Source of the DNA: Alternaria dauci
Lineage: Eukaryota; Ascomycota; Dothideomycetes; Pleosporales; Pleosporaceae
Reading direction: 5' to 3'
NCBI RefSeq assembly: GCF_042100115.1
Contig: NC_091273.1
Coordinates: 3,286,001-3,350,000 of the forward strand
DNA length: 64,000 bases
The position numbers and the translations under genes were made by a program. Positions 22,361-31,969 of this stretch are shown here, piece after piece (the first letter of the stretch is position 1; each line of letters begins with the position of its first letter). The notes below the pieces were generated by a model. That model searched no databases, was not told the origin of the DNA, and worked only from the letters and a program-made list of their open reading frames with translations.

Positions 22361-23308
22361 TTACAAAGGTCCACTCAACTCCTTTGTCGGTATCGACTCG
22401 GGCCCTTTGAAGTCTCCACTCAATGTGAAGCCGGGTGAGTTGGTCGAGCTAAGAACCACCTCGTGGATCTCCTTGCTGATGCGGCCACTCATCTGCGCCA
22501 TGTCATTCTTTATCGCATCCATGAATGCCTTGACATTCCTTTGCAGCTCTTCTGGTGTGAAGCCTAATTGGCCGACTGCCATGCGAACGACGCCCAGACG
22601 TTCCCTGTACTCGCTACCACCGACCATATTCCGGACACTGGTGCCCACCTGCGTGACAACCGTTCCTGCCTTTGTGCTTGGCATCAAACCCTTGGGACCT
22701 AATACTCTTCCCAACCCCGCCTTGTTCATCTTTTGGAGACTATCGATGTGGCACACGCATCTGTCAAAATCAATCTTGCCCTCCTTGATTTGGTCGAATA
22801 TTTCGTCCTCTCCCACAAGCGAAGCGCCAGCAGCCCTGGCTTCAGCAGCGGCTTTGGAGTCGGGCGCGGCAATGACGCAGATGCGTAGATCGGTCTTGAC
22901 AGGGTGAGGGAGCCGTAAGCGATTTCGTACTACAGGACCGTTTTTGAGTGTGCGTAATCGAACGTGCAGTTCGTATTTGGAGGAAGACGGGTTGCGGCCT
23001 ACTTCAAAGGCGCGGATATATCTGTTCTGCCATCAGTCCTCGACCTTGGTACGTTGCGATGCAGGCCTGGGCAGAACATACTGCATTGCGTCGACGAGAG
23101 AGAACTGGTCTGCCAACTTCAAGTCATATTGCAGAAATGTGTTCCGCGCCTTCTTCTTTTTCTTGGACTGCGGGTCTGCTTTGGAGGTTGCGCATCGTAT
23201 CGACTGGTACGGTATTGGGGCGAAGCGCTGCACCTGTGGTCTCGATGCTGCGAATGAGCATGTGGTGAGTCTGCTCAGCGGAGCTATTAACGATCGTGGG
23301 TGTGCCAT
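22361..23308 (-). CDS. Mitochondrial large-subunit ribosomal protein uL1m
   Basis: Two exons, 23308..23082 and 23021..22361, encode about 295 residues. The 60 bp intron (GTATGT...AACAG) joins LVDAMQ to YIRAFEVGR. The start at 23308 (MAHPRSLIAPLSRL) gives a basic, Ser/Arg-rich presequence. The mature protein has KKKKKARNTFLQYDL, then the L1 fold with GEDEIFDQIKEGKIDFDRC and the very typical GRVLGPKGLMPSTKAGTV loop. This is the uL1 protein of the L1 stalk in the mitochondrial ribosome. The same frame is open upstream to an ATG at 23470, which would add 54 residues; I regard that as 5' UTR because it masks the targeting peptide. It is tail-to-tail with COG2 (72 bp). Confidence 0.9.
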
Positions 23309-24253
23309 TGGCGCTTCTGCAGGCGTGGATGGTGGTCGCAATGATGCCAAAAGTTCGGTCGGCGACTCGGGAATGCCAAGACATGATGGCGCTACCCGTG
23401 ATTCTCTGCCACCCAACTGCGCCATTGCCATCCTCCTGCGCCTCCATCTTTCACGCACGGTGCATCTCATTCCATAGCTGACTGGAAAGACTGTGGGCCC
23501 ATCTCGACTACGCTATTCGCGTATCAACAGGCCAGGTTGACTGAAGCGACCGCAGGCACTGCCGCACCCGATACTACCTCCCAGGTACCGCATGTTGAAT
23601 CACAAGGCTTGATCTCCCAGTTCACCTTACCTTGGAGTGAAGCATCACGATGCTTTGCGCGGGATTAGCTCAAGAGCTTCTTGTCAATCATAACAAGCAT
23701 TCATCGAGCTCGACTGAGCATTAAAGTCTCGCAAGCAAAGACTGCACAGCCGGCACCTCGTGCTTACCAATAAACAAAGGTAGCCATACCAACATATGAG
23801 GCAATCGACTCGGCAGAGTCCACGTCTGACGGCTGAACAATATGCAATGAAGATACAAGATTCTAGCTTGACAAAGTTTAGTACAGGGCCACAAAGGTTT
23901 TTCATCTGCACGTCCACGATCTGGAACGTCACTGTGGTGGAGGTGTCTATCGTCATATATCAGCCCGCTGTCCGTGGCTGTTCGTTTATTGGTACATAAG
24001 TTAAGGCCCTCTGCCCAAAGGTTAAACGGATGTAAGAGTCACGAAGCATCGGAATGACTAGTCTACTCGTGGACGACTGTATTCCTACGCTAAACCATGT
24101 TTAGTGTTTACCGAGCTTGAAGAATGCCGATTGGACTCATGGTCTCATCTATTCCGACACATGTCTTCCTTCACAAGGCTGAGCTGAATGTAGTATAAAT
24201 ATTGGTATGCTCTTCCTGGACGGAGTAGCCAATCCTGCAACACTTGGTTCGCC
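23309..24253. other. Divergent intergenic region
   Basis: About 950 bp between uL1m (-) and the GNAT gene (+). The section next to uL1m is open in frame with it (to 23470). The rest is unremarkable except for a TATA box at 24194. Confidence 0.4.
24194..24201 (+). promoter_or_regulatory. TATA box of the GNAT gene
   Basis: TATAAATA lies 60 bp upstream of the ATG at 24254, a spacing compatible with a short 5' UTR. Confidence 0.5.
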
Positions 24254-25026
24254 ATGGAAAACACTCTTTTTACACCCCAGTTGAAGTTGACGCTCATTAC
24301 GACGGCAGAGAGAGGGAGTCAAGAATTTGAATGGCTACATGAACTTCGCAGTAATGAGAAAGCCTCTTTCTGGAGGTAGGCCATCCTTCTCTTTCCCTGC
24401 TCGTTGACAGTACGCCATGTGCGAAACATAGTGGTGCTATACTAACGCATTTTAGCATCAACGGAACCTCTCAAACCTTTGAAGACACTGAGAAGTTTCT
24501 CCGGAATACTTTGCCTGTCACTGTCGAGAATGGCGAAACCAAGTCCTACCGAATCGCTTACGCCGTACACGAGTTGCTCCACCCCACCGGTAACGACGAA
24601 GTAAGCAAGGAAGATATTCCAACCCGCTTCGTCGGACTTATTGGCGCTAAACCCCTGGGTCCACAAGGCCTTGTTCTGCAACCCGACATCCTACCGCCTG
24701 AGACTCTCGAACCTGGATGTCTTACTGTCGAAATGGGTTATAGCTACCTGCCATCTGCATGGGGTAAAGGCTACGCAACCGGTGCTGTAACAGCACTGAT
24801 CGATGCATGTAAGAGGGGAAAGACTTTCTGGGAGCCGTACGATAAGGTGTTTGTACGAGCCATTGTCAGTCCCGAGAATCCGGCGAGCCAGCGTGTAATG
24901 GCCAAAAGTGGTATGAAGGAGCTTGGGATGCATTTCTGGGATGGTGAAGGTCAGTCAATATTTGTAGGAGGGAAATGGAGGACGACCGATGAGTTGCATG
25001 TGTATGGTACGTTTGTCGTTGAATGA
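24254..25026 (+). CDS. GNAT-family N-acetyltransferase
   Basis: Two exons, 24254..24375 and 24456..25026, encode about 230 residues. The 80 bp intron (GTAGGC...TTTTAG with ACTAAC branch site) splits a Ser codon between SFW and INGTSQ. The fold follows the RimJ/RimL-like GNAT order: a beta strand LKLTLITTAE, then FVGLIGAKPL, EMGYSYLPSAWGKGYATGAV (the acetyl-CoA pyrophosphate loop in the WGKGYATGA form, about residues 150-160), and SPENPASQRVMAKSGMKELG, the classic N-x-x-S-x-x-V/M-x-x-K-x-G motif. It transfers acetyl from acetyl-CoA to an amine; the substrate cannot be inferred. No signal peptide is seen, so a cytosolic enzyme is expected. Confidence 0.85.
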
Positions 25027-25573
25027 GATGGCCATGTACGAACGCCCGCTTCTCGCATGCCCTGATACTGATTCAAGGACTATTTGGGTTGTCTCATCTC
25101 TATTGAAAATACCATACAAGGCTTATGTGGAGTTTCTTTGCGACACGATATCAGTACTTTATGATCTAAGTAATTCCCCTTTCAGTCACGGCTGTTTATG
25201 CATGGCAGCCGCAGCAGCGTTTCCAGCTGCGCCTTCAACGACGAATTGGGTGGCCTGCAACTCGCTAAGTTTCCTCGCTTTAATATTCGCTTTTGCACTG
25301 CACAACTCTTATGCAGGTCGTGGCCAGATTATCGCGCAGTGGATCTGGATGAACAGCGATAGAAGTCAAGCATTTCCAACAGAGAATTTTGGGTGCACTG
25401 CATGTAGTTACCTAAATGCGGCATTGGCGACTATACTTAGACTTTGGTATGGAAGGATGGACAAGCTAGAAAGATCAGATAGTAGAGGATATTAGAGGGA
25501 TTGGGCGCTGTAGACAGACGAGGTTATGGATATTTACGATATATATTTCCAATGCTCTGTCATTCATCCACAC
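25027..25573. other. Convergent intergenic region
   Basis: About 550 bp of 3' flank between two convergent genes. I see no coding signal or RNA gene. Confidence 0.4.
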
Positions 25574-26599
25574 CTACTGCTTGACCAACCATTTCCTCAA
25601 CACGTCCGTCATTATCTCATGCGTCCGACTCGTCAGATGACCTGAGTTGTACCAAAAGTATGTATCCAGCTCTGTACATCCATACTTGCCAGGATCTGTC
25701 AGGATGTCCGGCTGATTGTATCCTGGGCAGTAATCTGTGACGTTCTTGAATCCGTAATCTTGGTAGTGATCCAACACGTTGTTCAAAACACTGTAGACAT
25801 CAAATTGCAGCACCTTGACATCTTTGTGTTGGCTCTGGAAGGCATTGGCATGCGCAGCATGAATCTGGTTGAAAGAAGAGACCATCGAGGTGTTGACCTT
25901 GGGCGTTCCTGGACCACGTTCCAGAGGTGGCAGATTCATGAATAGAAAGTCCTTGTAACCCAGACTGTATATCTTTTCCACACTCTTAAACAATCTGTCC
26001 TGGACCTTTTCGAAGCTTGGCGCGAAAGTTGCGTTCTTGCCTTGAGTCGAGACAAGGTCGTTGATGTCGTTGATACCGATCCATATCGCCACGAGCGCCT
26101 TCTCTTTATTGAGACGAATTGATTCAAGGGCCGGGTTGCCGTAAGAGATGAACTGCTCTACTTGGCGTTCGAGCGAGACAGTATGGTTGTGGTGTAGGGG
26201 GGTGAATCCAGCTTCATTGATAGTGTTCGCACCAGCATACGCAAAGTCCCAAAGTTGAACGTCGCATTCCCTTGGGTCATGCAAGCCATCCTCAACAGCA
26301 CATTCGGTCAAGAACTCGACCCAGTTTGGTCCACCTTCCGCTGTTCCCGTGAGGTTCTGGACAATGCGATTTGAGAAGAGCTGTTCCGGCGTGAAAGAGA
26401 AGTTGAACTCATCCCCGATGAAGGTATAATTTGTGTGACCAAGCGTGCCTTGTACGAAAGTGTAGCTATCGCCAAAAGCTACCAGAGATTTCGTAGACCG
26501 CCACTTAAAAGAACCATGCTTTTGCTTCGGATAGCCTGGGGCTGCGATTGCGTGCGCACACAGCGTCAAGGAAATACATGAAGTAGTGGTCAGTTTCAT
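25574..26599 (-). CDS. Secreted GDSL/SGNH esterase (CE16-like acetylesterase)
   Basis: Single exon, 341 residues. Residues 1-20 form a signal peptide (hydrophobic core ending HAIAA|PG). The SGNH blocks are visible. Block I is VAFGDSYTF with nucleophile Ser45; the Gly block is in WDFAYAGANT; the Asn block is IGINDIND; and the C-terminal block is WYNSGHLT with His321. The residue three before that His is Asn, not the Asp of the textbook DxxH. Several N-x-S/T sites fit secretion. Related fungal enzymes of family CE16 remove acetyl groups from plant hemicellulose oligosaccharides; this substrate is inferred. The CDS ends close to the window's accessory tract and has its own promoter. Confidence 0.85.
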   Translation of the reverse strand: MKLTTTSCISLTLCAHAIAAPGYPKQKHGSFKWRSTKSLVAFGDSYTFVQGTLGHTNYTFIGDEFNFSFTPEQLFSNRIVQNLTGTAEGGPNWVEFLTECAVEDGLHDPRECDVQLWDFAYAGANTINEAGFTPLHHNHTVSLERQVEQFISYGNPALESIRLNKEKALVAIWIGINDINDLVSTQGKNATFAPSFEKVQDRLFKSVEKIYSLGYKDFLFMNLPPLERGPGTPKVNTSMVSSFNQIHAAHANAFQSQHKDVKVLQFDVYSVLNNVLDHYQDYGFKNVTDYCPGYNQPDILTDPGKYGCTELDTYFWYNSGHLTSRTHEIMTDVLRKWLVKQ

Positions 26600-26825
26600 G
26601 GTTGCCAGAAAGAGAACGTTTCGGTAGGCTTGATGACCGTGATCATCATCTCTGGCAGGCTTGGCTGTGAGTTATATCGTCGTGGCATTGAAGACGTAAT
26701 CCCGCGGCAACATGGAACTGACGGAGGAATTGCGCCCGAGGTGGCTGGTCGGGAAATTTGGAGCTGGCTGAATTTCCGGGGTAGACACGCGATGCTGCGG
26801 GGTACCCCTAACATTACCGCGAGCT
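26600..26825. other. Intergenic spacer upstream of the GDSL esterase
   Basis: About 225 bp of 5' flank for the minus-strand esterase, which merges into the HET gene relic. No clear promoter element is seen. Confidence 0.3.
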
Positions 26826-27422
26826 TCTTTCAGGAGTAGGTAGCATTGAGCAATGACCACAAAACGGCGTCTGAGTCTTCGGACCTTTTCGTCGAGGGGA
26901 TACAGTCGTAATAATGGCGGACCCATCCACGTTCGTACCACCAACGGTCCAGACCATGCCTTTTTGAACACGCTTTCTCGAAGCCCATGTGCAGAGTCCG
27001 GAACGGGTGTATTTCAGTCGGTTGCAGCCCGCAAGCAAGCAGGTCAGTGATGAATGGCTGCATGGATACAACATGAGCAAGAGAGACGCACATACTTATC
27101 GGCAGATCTTGCCACCACCAATTCGAAGCACAAGACAATGGTATACTCCAAGTGTTCTAAAACCATTGGTTTGTTTTCCACCAGAACATGTTGATTATTC
27201 GATGCATCGCCCCAGGTGTATGACAGAGCAATATAATCGGGTGCAGTGTCGATATCGAACGTCTCAAGGTCCGCAGTAAATGGTACTGCACTTAGGTAGT
27301 ATGTTTGCGGCAGACGAAGGCCACAATCATTTCAACAGAAAGATCTGTTGCTTCTTTGTGTCTAATTTTGTGTACTGATAAACAGCCCCCGTCCGAACGA
27401 TATCCATCACGCTACTGGCCAT
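26826..27422 (-). pseudogene. Decayed HET (heterokaryon incompatibility) domain gene
   Basis: An ATG at 27422 begins a 31-codon frame with HET-like N-terminal text (YQYTKLDTKKQQIFLL) that hits TGA at 27329..27327. Another phase continues with PFTADLETFDIDTAPDY and the family's strongest signature, ALSYTWG (27229..27209), then breaks again about 90 bp later. A third phase further down has WWWQDLP and DRWWYERGWV, which resemble the WIDAICINQ and RxWVxQE regions. The order is right for a HET domain but no single frame or plausible set of introns yields an intact protein, and the usual C-terminal part is absent. A weak intron (GTTGAA...CTAAG) could mend the first break only. HET proteins act in allorecognition and cell death; this copy is probably non-functional. 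Confidence 0.6.
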
Positions 27423-27767
27423 CTTATCGAAAAGTTTCACTCCAAGAAGCAAAAGATTGTTAAGTAAGCTCAGACAACAACAACAATGAGGCTAACGGCA
27501 AACACTGGTCGTGGTCAGCGCTGGTTGAAAGACAAGATGTGAGAAAAAATGAGCTGCTGAGTGGAATGATGATATATAAGGACTGTGAAGTACGTACAAG
27601 CCTGGACGGATTGAGGTGCTTAGCACGGCCCTGCTTCAGCCGCGCTACATGCATATGCAATCGCGGCACCTTACAGTTTTCTTTGCTGCGGGGGCCGTAG
27701 AGCTCATGTTCTAAAGTGGTATGGATGCTAAATGGTGATGAGGTAGTACAGAAGAGGCTTCAAGATC
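27423..27767. other. Intergenic region
   Basis: About 345 bp between the HET relic and the 3' end of the scramblase. A TATATAAG string at about 27567 has no gene after it. Nothing else is recognised. Confidence 0.3.
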
Positions 27768-29465
27768 TTACTCGTCGAAGAAGTCTCCCCAACTGAACCC
27801 ACCGCCATCACCACCGCCACCAGCATCGCCCCCACCCTGTTCATTCGCTCCACCCCAGAAGCCTTGGTCTTGATCGCGAGGTCCTACACCAGGATCTTCA
27901 CCCCAGACATCCTCTCCCACTGGGCTTGTACCGCTCTGTTGATCTGAGCTAGGTTGGTACGGATCAGTTGCCAATGGAGAGGCATCATCTCCTCCTTGCT
28001 GCCTTGCTTCTCGTCCTCTTTGCATAGCCTCGTAGCCTGCCATTGTAGCCGCGCCCGTCGCTGCACTTTCTCCAGCACCTAAACCGCGTGCTGCAGTACC
28101 GACTTCGCCTGCGACACCGCTCTCGCTAGCAGCACCTATGGCTCCAGCACCGGCAGCGCCCGCCTCACCGGCTGCAGCACCGCCGGCCGCTTCGCCGCTA
28201 CCACCTACCCACGGCATCCACATCGGCCACATGCCGCCGGAACCGCTATGCCGACTGAAATAATCAAAGTCTATGCTGACGGCCGTAGCGAGCATCACGG
28301 CTCGCTGATCAAGGGTCATACCAGGATAGCCTTCCAGTGATGGTCTACTTTGTTCACCGGTTTTGGACACCAGGTGAGATGGCTCACTTGCCAGTCCGGC
28401 AGCGTCCATCCTCAGCGCATAAACGCCCGTATCCGTAAAGATTTCACGCGCGAAGCCGCCAAAGTTGCGATTGACGGAGCCTGCCAGACGTCCATCTTCG
28501 GACATCAAGCTGAAGTCCCAGGACAGAAAGGGTTCGTCGACCCTGGCAAACTGAAGCATGCCGACTTCTCGTGCGTCGTCCTCTGCTATAGCGACAGCCT
28601 TTGAGTCGGAGATTGGCAAGTCGCCAGAGGAGAGCTGCGGTGTACCGGGTGCAGCAGCAACCTCCTCTAAATTCCTTGCCAGAAACAGATTATATTTCCT
28701 CCGTAAAGGGGCCCACTCTTGTTCTGCAGCTCCGATAATCCGCATGTCCTGCAGTGCTAGACCAGAAACAATTGCGCTGGTTTGATTGACGATGCTTCGC
28801 GCGCTTGTCCCTTGCAGGCTTGACGAGCTGGTGTACGCGCCTTCGCCCTGTCCTACAGCATCATAGACGCGTATTCTCGAGTTGATCCAGCTGAACGGCC
28901 TGTGAAACCTGAGTATTTCCTTCTCGTCCCGGTCAAAGACGTGTGTTGTAAAGCTCCGGTGCGTCTTGAACATTTGTCTCGCCATGGCATTTCCTATGCC
29001 GTGCTCTTGCTCTGCTAGATATCCAATATGACTGCCATGTGGATCCATGATGACGTAGCGATTCGCCTGTTCAAAGCCCATGAGCACATTCATCATCTCC
29101 AGCTGTCGTTGTACTATAAGAGAGGAGTTGTCGAGCAGGCGCATGGCAGGATGGGTCTGCTTGAGGACGGCATGTGGATCTTCGGGCATGTATACGGGTG
29201 TCACGAGGTTGTTTTCGGCATCGGGCGTGGTAGAGAGGGCGTTGGACACGGCGTCGACCTTGGATGTCTCTTTTGGAGGCTCATCATGTGTGTTCGGCGA
29301 GTTCTCGTTACCGGGTGGTTTCGTCGAATACGCTGAGATAGTTGATGGCGTCTTGTGTTTTAACAGGCGACTGCGAAGTAGTAGCCGTGGTGGTAAAGTT
29401 CTGTTACCGAACGAGGGAGCGCTCTGTCGTGGCAGCCGCAAAGACCATCTTGCCGCTGGCAGCAT
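27768..29465 (-). CDS. Mitochondrial phospholipid scramblase-family protein (Aim25-like)
   Basis: Single exon, 565 residues. The first ~45 residues are Arg/Ser/Leu-rich without acids (MLPAARWSLRLPRQS), a mitochondrial presequence. The scramblase domain covers about residues 95-410. It starts with LLDNSSLIVQRQLEMMNVLMGFEQANRY and includes EILRFHRPFSWINSRIRVYD and SVNRNFGGFAREIFTDTG. It ends with SIDFDYFSRH before a Gly/Met/Trp-rich stretch. The C-terminal ~140 residues are Ala/Gly/Asp/Gln-rich and disordered. Yeast Aim25 is the counterpart; scramblase-like proteins in mitochondria are linked to cardiolipin and phospholipid movement, though direct activity of the fungal protein is uncertain. 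Confidence 0.88.
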   Translation of the reverse strand: MLPAARWSLRLPRQSAPSFGNRTLPPRLLLRSRLLKHKTPSTISAYSTKPPGNENSPNTHDEPPKETSKVDAVSNALSTTPDAENNLVTPVYMPEDPHAVLKQTHPAMRLLDNSSLIVQRQLEMMNVLMGFEQANRYVIMDPHGSHIGYLAEQEHGIGNAMARQMFKTHRSFTTHVFDRDEKEILRFHRPFSWINSRIRVYDAVGQGEGAYTSSSSLQGTSARSIVNQTSAIVSGLALQDMRIIGAAEQEWAPLRRKYNLFLARNLEEVAAAPGTPQLSSGDLPISDSKAVAIAEDDAREVGMLQFARVDEPFLSWDFSLMSEDGRLAGSVNRNFGGFAREIFTDTGVYALRMDAAGLASEPSHLVSKTGEQSRPSLEGYPGMTLDQRAVMLATAVSIDFDYFSRHSGSGGMWPMWMPWVGGSGEAAGGAAAGEAGAAGAGAIGAASESGVAGEVGTAARGLGAGESAATGAATMAGYEAMQRGREARQQGGDDASPLATDPYQPSSDQQSGTSPVGEDVWGEDPGVGPRDQDQGFWGGANEQGGGDAGGGGDGGGFSWGDFFDE

Positions 29466-30246
29466 GTTGAATGCGATTGTTTCGTGTCTAATGCTTTAGT
29501 AGTTTGGAGAGTGAGTCTGTAATTAAGCGGGCAGACTGCGCGTGAGCAACGTAGATGCCTAATAGCTCTCGTGTGGCGTCACAACGATGTTCTGTTAATT
29601 TCTCAGAAGGTGAGCTACTTGGATTACGTCATAACAAGCTGCAGAGGTAAGCACAAACCCAGCGCCGTTCCTGAATGTAGCGATGCAAGATGCTCCAAGC
29701 AGCTGGAAGCGACGGTCTTAGCGACAAGCTTCTGTCGTGGTGATCGTCATCGTGAGAGAACTGGACCACGCGTGGTGCGGCGGCCAGGTCAGCCAATCAG
29801 ATTGGGCCTTGGCAAACAGTCATCTCTAAACTTTTTCGCGTTTTGCTCTCAGCTACAGCACCACCACCATGACGCTCACAACTCTCGTCGACGACGCCAT
29901 TACTTGACGTCGCAAAGGCTGGGTAAGTCTCATCTTTTTTTCTGTTCTCAATGGTATGGGAGGCAGTGCATGATCAAAGCTTCGGTCAGCGTCATGCGCG
30001 CGCAAAGTCACGATCGTGTTCTGCCTCTGGTCCTTTGAACACCTTTTCATGATGACACCTTTTCACTTATACGATTGCCGGCGCAGGCATTCACTTGACT
30101 GCGTTAGGCGCTCGATGCTGTTTCCGTTACAATAGACTACAACGGTATCTGATCGATCTTAATCACTACATGTTGCATTTGCTTCTGTGCGCGCACAGTG
30201 CTAACCTCCGTGCAGTTTCATCGAACACCGAGCTGAACTGTTAGGC
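29466..30246. other. Divergent promoter region
   Basis: About 780 bp between the scramblase (-) and Sen2 (+). It contains CACCACCACCATGACG-like simple sequence near 29860. No coding signal is seen. Confidence 0.4.
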
Positions 30247-31662
30247 ATGTCCGCGACCATGCAACCTGAGCAAGCTCCAGCAGCACGCGAGGCACGCCCG
30301 GACGGTCTACTTCAACAGATCCAGGAACCAGCCAACGGTGCTTCGAGGAAACCTCGTCCAAAACGACCCAACTACAATGAAATACATGCGAAGCCTCTAC
30401 CGTTAGACGTTTATGCACTGCCTGCCTTCGTTCCTCATAACCCGATTTCCGTCCTGCGGCTAGTCATCAGTCTAATCTCACAGTCGCTGTGGCCGCCAAA
30501 GTCACATCGCGTCGTGCACAAGGCATACTATTCTGTAGAGACCCAGTCGATACACGTCACCGATCCAGCCTCTATCCGAGCTCTTTGGGAGCAAGGCTTC
30601 TGGGGTAAGGGGTCCCTCAGTCGAAGTGAGCCGCAATGGCTAGTCGCTGAAAAGCGAAGGCGAGGCGCACAGGCCTCGAAGACAAGCACCGAGGTCACAC
30701 AATCAAGGCGAGAAGAGCGAAGGCAGTTCAAATTAGAGAGAGCCAAGGCGCAACGCGAAGCCATTGAGCAACAACTACGACAAGAGGGCAAGATTGTATC
30801 AGATGCCAACATCGATAAGCTTGTAGGTAGTGATACCGAGGATACCAGCAAGCCAGAAGAGGCTGCGGGAACTTCCACGATCAGTAAAACCACAGATGGC
30901 GCCGTGCCACAGGGCGACACTGAAGCCGGCCTGGAACTTGACATTCCCGATGTTGAGCATCTCCAGCTCACGCCTGAGGAGGCCTTCTTCCTTACATACG
31001 TCCTCGGTGCTCTAGAAGTCACCAATGTGGACATCCAGACGTCGTCGGACGATTCGCAACACTACCCTGCATGGTATTGGTTGCGTGTGTACTGCGCGTA
31101 CGCATCAAGTCCCAACGGATCGATTGATATAGAAGGAACATTGACTGATCTTCGTACTGCGTACAGCATGAGTAACGGTGCCACGCGTGTGGATCCCGCT
31201 ATGTCGTGCATTCCTTCTATCGCGCCCGACAACCCTTTCTTGATGAAGTACGTTGTTTTCCATCACTTCCGTTCCCTAGGATGGGTAGTCCGGCCTGGTG
31301 TCAAGTTCGCTGTCGACTACTTACTCTACATCCGGGGGCCTGCATTCACACATGCAGAGTTCGCAATCATGATCATTCCTTCTTACTCAGCACCCTACTG
31401 GAATGAGCAAGTAGATGGCCAGGTTCAAGCCAGAGCTGCGGAAAAGGAGCGCAGGGATTGGTGGTGGTTCCATCGGGTGAACCGTGTACAAACACAGGTC
31501 ATGAAGACACTGATGCTTGTCTACGTTGAGGTGCCAGAACCATGGGATACAAGATGTATGGAGCTTGACGGGTTCAGGCTCGACATTGGAAGTGTTCTGA
31601 AGAAGTACACAGTTCGAGAATTCGTGTTCAAGAGATGGAGTCCGAGCCGAAACAGAGATTAG
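30247..31662 (+). CDS. SEN2: tRNA-splicing endonuclease subunit Sen2
   Basis: Single exon, 471 residues. The N-terminal part has PLPLDVYALPAFVPHNPIS and the insertion typical of Sen2, then a charged linker. The C-terminal nuclease domain contains the catalytic triad of the family: Tyr in VDYLLY (Y358 or Y361), His369 in FTHAEF, and Lys420 in QVMKTLML. The DNPFLMKYVVFHHFRSLGWVVRPGVKFAVD stretch that precedes the triad is diagnostic. Sen2 cuts the 5' splice site of pre-tRNA within the four-subunit Sen complex; in fungi this sits on mitochondria or in the nucleus. A second ATG at codon 5 is an alternative start. The gene has no intron of its own. Confidence 0.92.
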   Translation: MSATMQPEQAPAAREARPDGLLQQIQEPANGASRKPRPKRPNYNEIHAKPLPLDVYALPAFVPHNPISVLRLVISLISQSLWPPKSHRVVHKAYYSVETQSIHVTDPASIRALWEQGFWGKGSLSRSEPQWLVAEKRRRGAQASKTSTEVTQSRREERRQFKLERAKAQREAIEQQLRQEGKIVSDANIDKLVGSDTEDTSKPEEAAGTSTISKTTDGAVPQGDTEAGLELDIPDVEHLQLTPEEAFFLTYVLGALEVTNVDIQTSSDDSQHYPAWYWLRVYCAYASSPNGSIDIEGTLTDLRTAYSMSNGATRVDPAMSCIPSIAPDNPFLMKYVVFHHFRSLGWVVRPGVKFAVDYLLYIRGPAFTHAEFAIMIIPSYSAPYWNEQVDGQVQARAAEKERRDWWWFHRVNRVQTQVMKTLMLVYVEVPEPWDTRCMELDGFRLDIGSVLKKYTVREFVFKRWSPSRNRD

Positions 31663-31969
31663 CTTGTGCTGCTTTGGAGCTCGACCCGAATTGGGATGAA
31701 GTTGCCCGGATTACGAGTTACGATAGGACGAGCAGACGAAATATGAATCTTAATCTACATCCAGTCCCTTCACGCCCATGAGGTACGACATTACTTAAGG
31801 CCGTGCCATGTGCATGTCCCTCAAGCCACGATTGCCTGCAGCAATTGAGAACATGATGTCGCATTTATAGTGCATACATGAACGGCCCACGAAGCCTACG
31901 GAATTCATTACACTTCACAATCTAATAGATCGGATTAGAGCAAATGTCGGTAAACTCAGCTATCTGCAT
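31663..31969. other. Convergent intergenic region
   Basis: 307 bp of 3' flank between Sen2 (+) and the asparagine synthetase (-). Nothing specific is seen. Confidence 0.4.
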
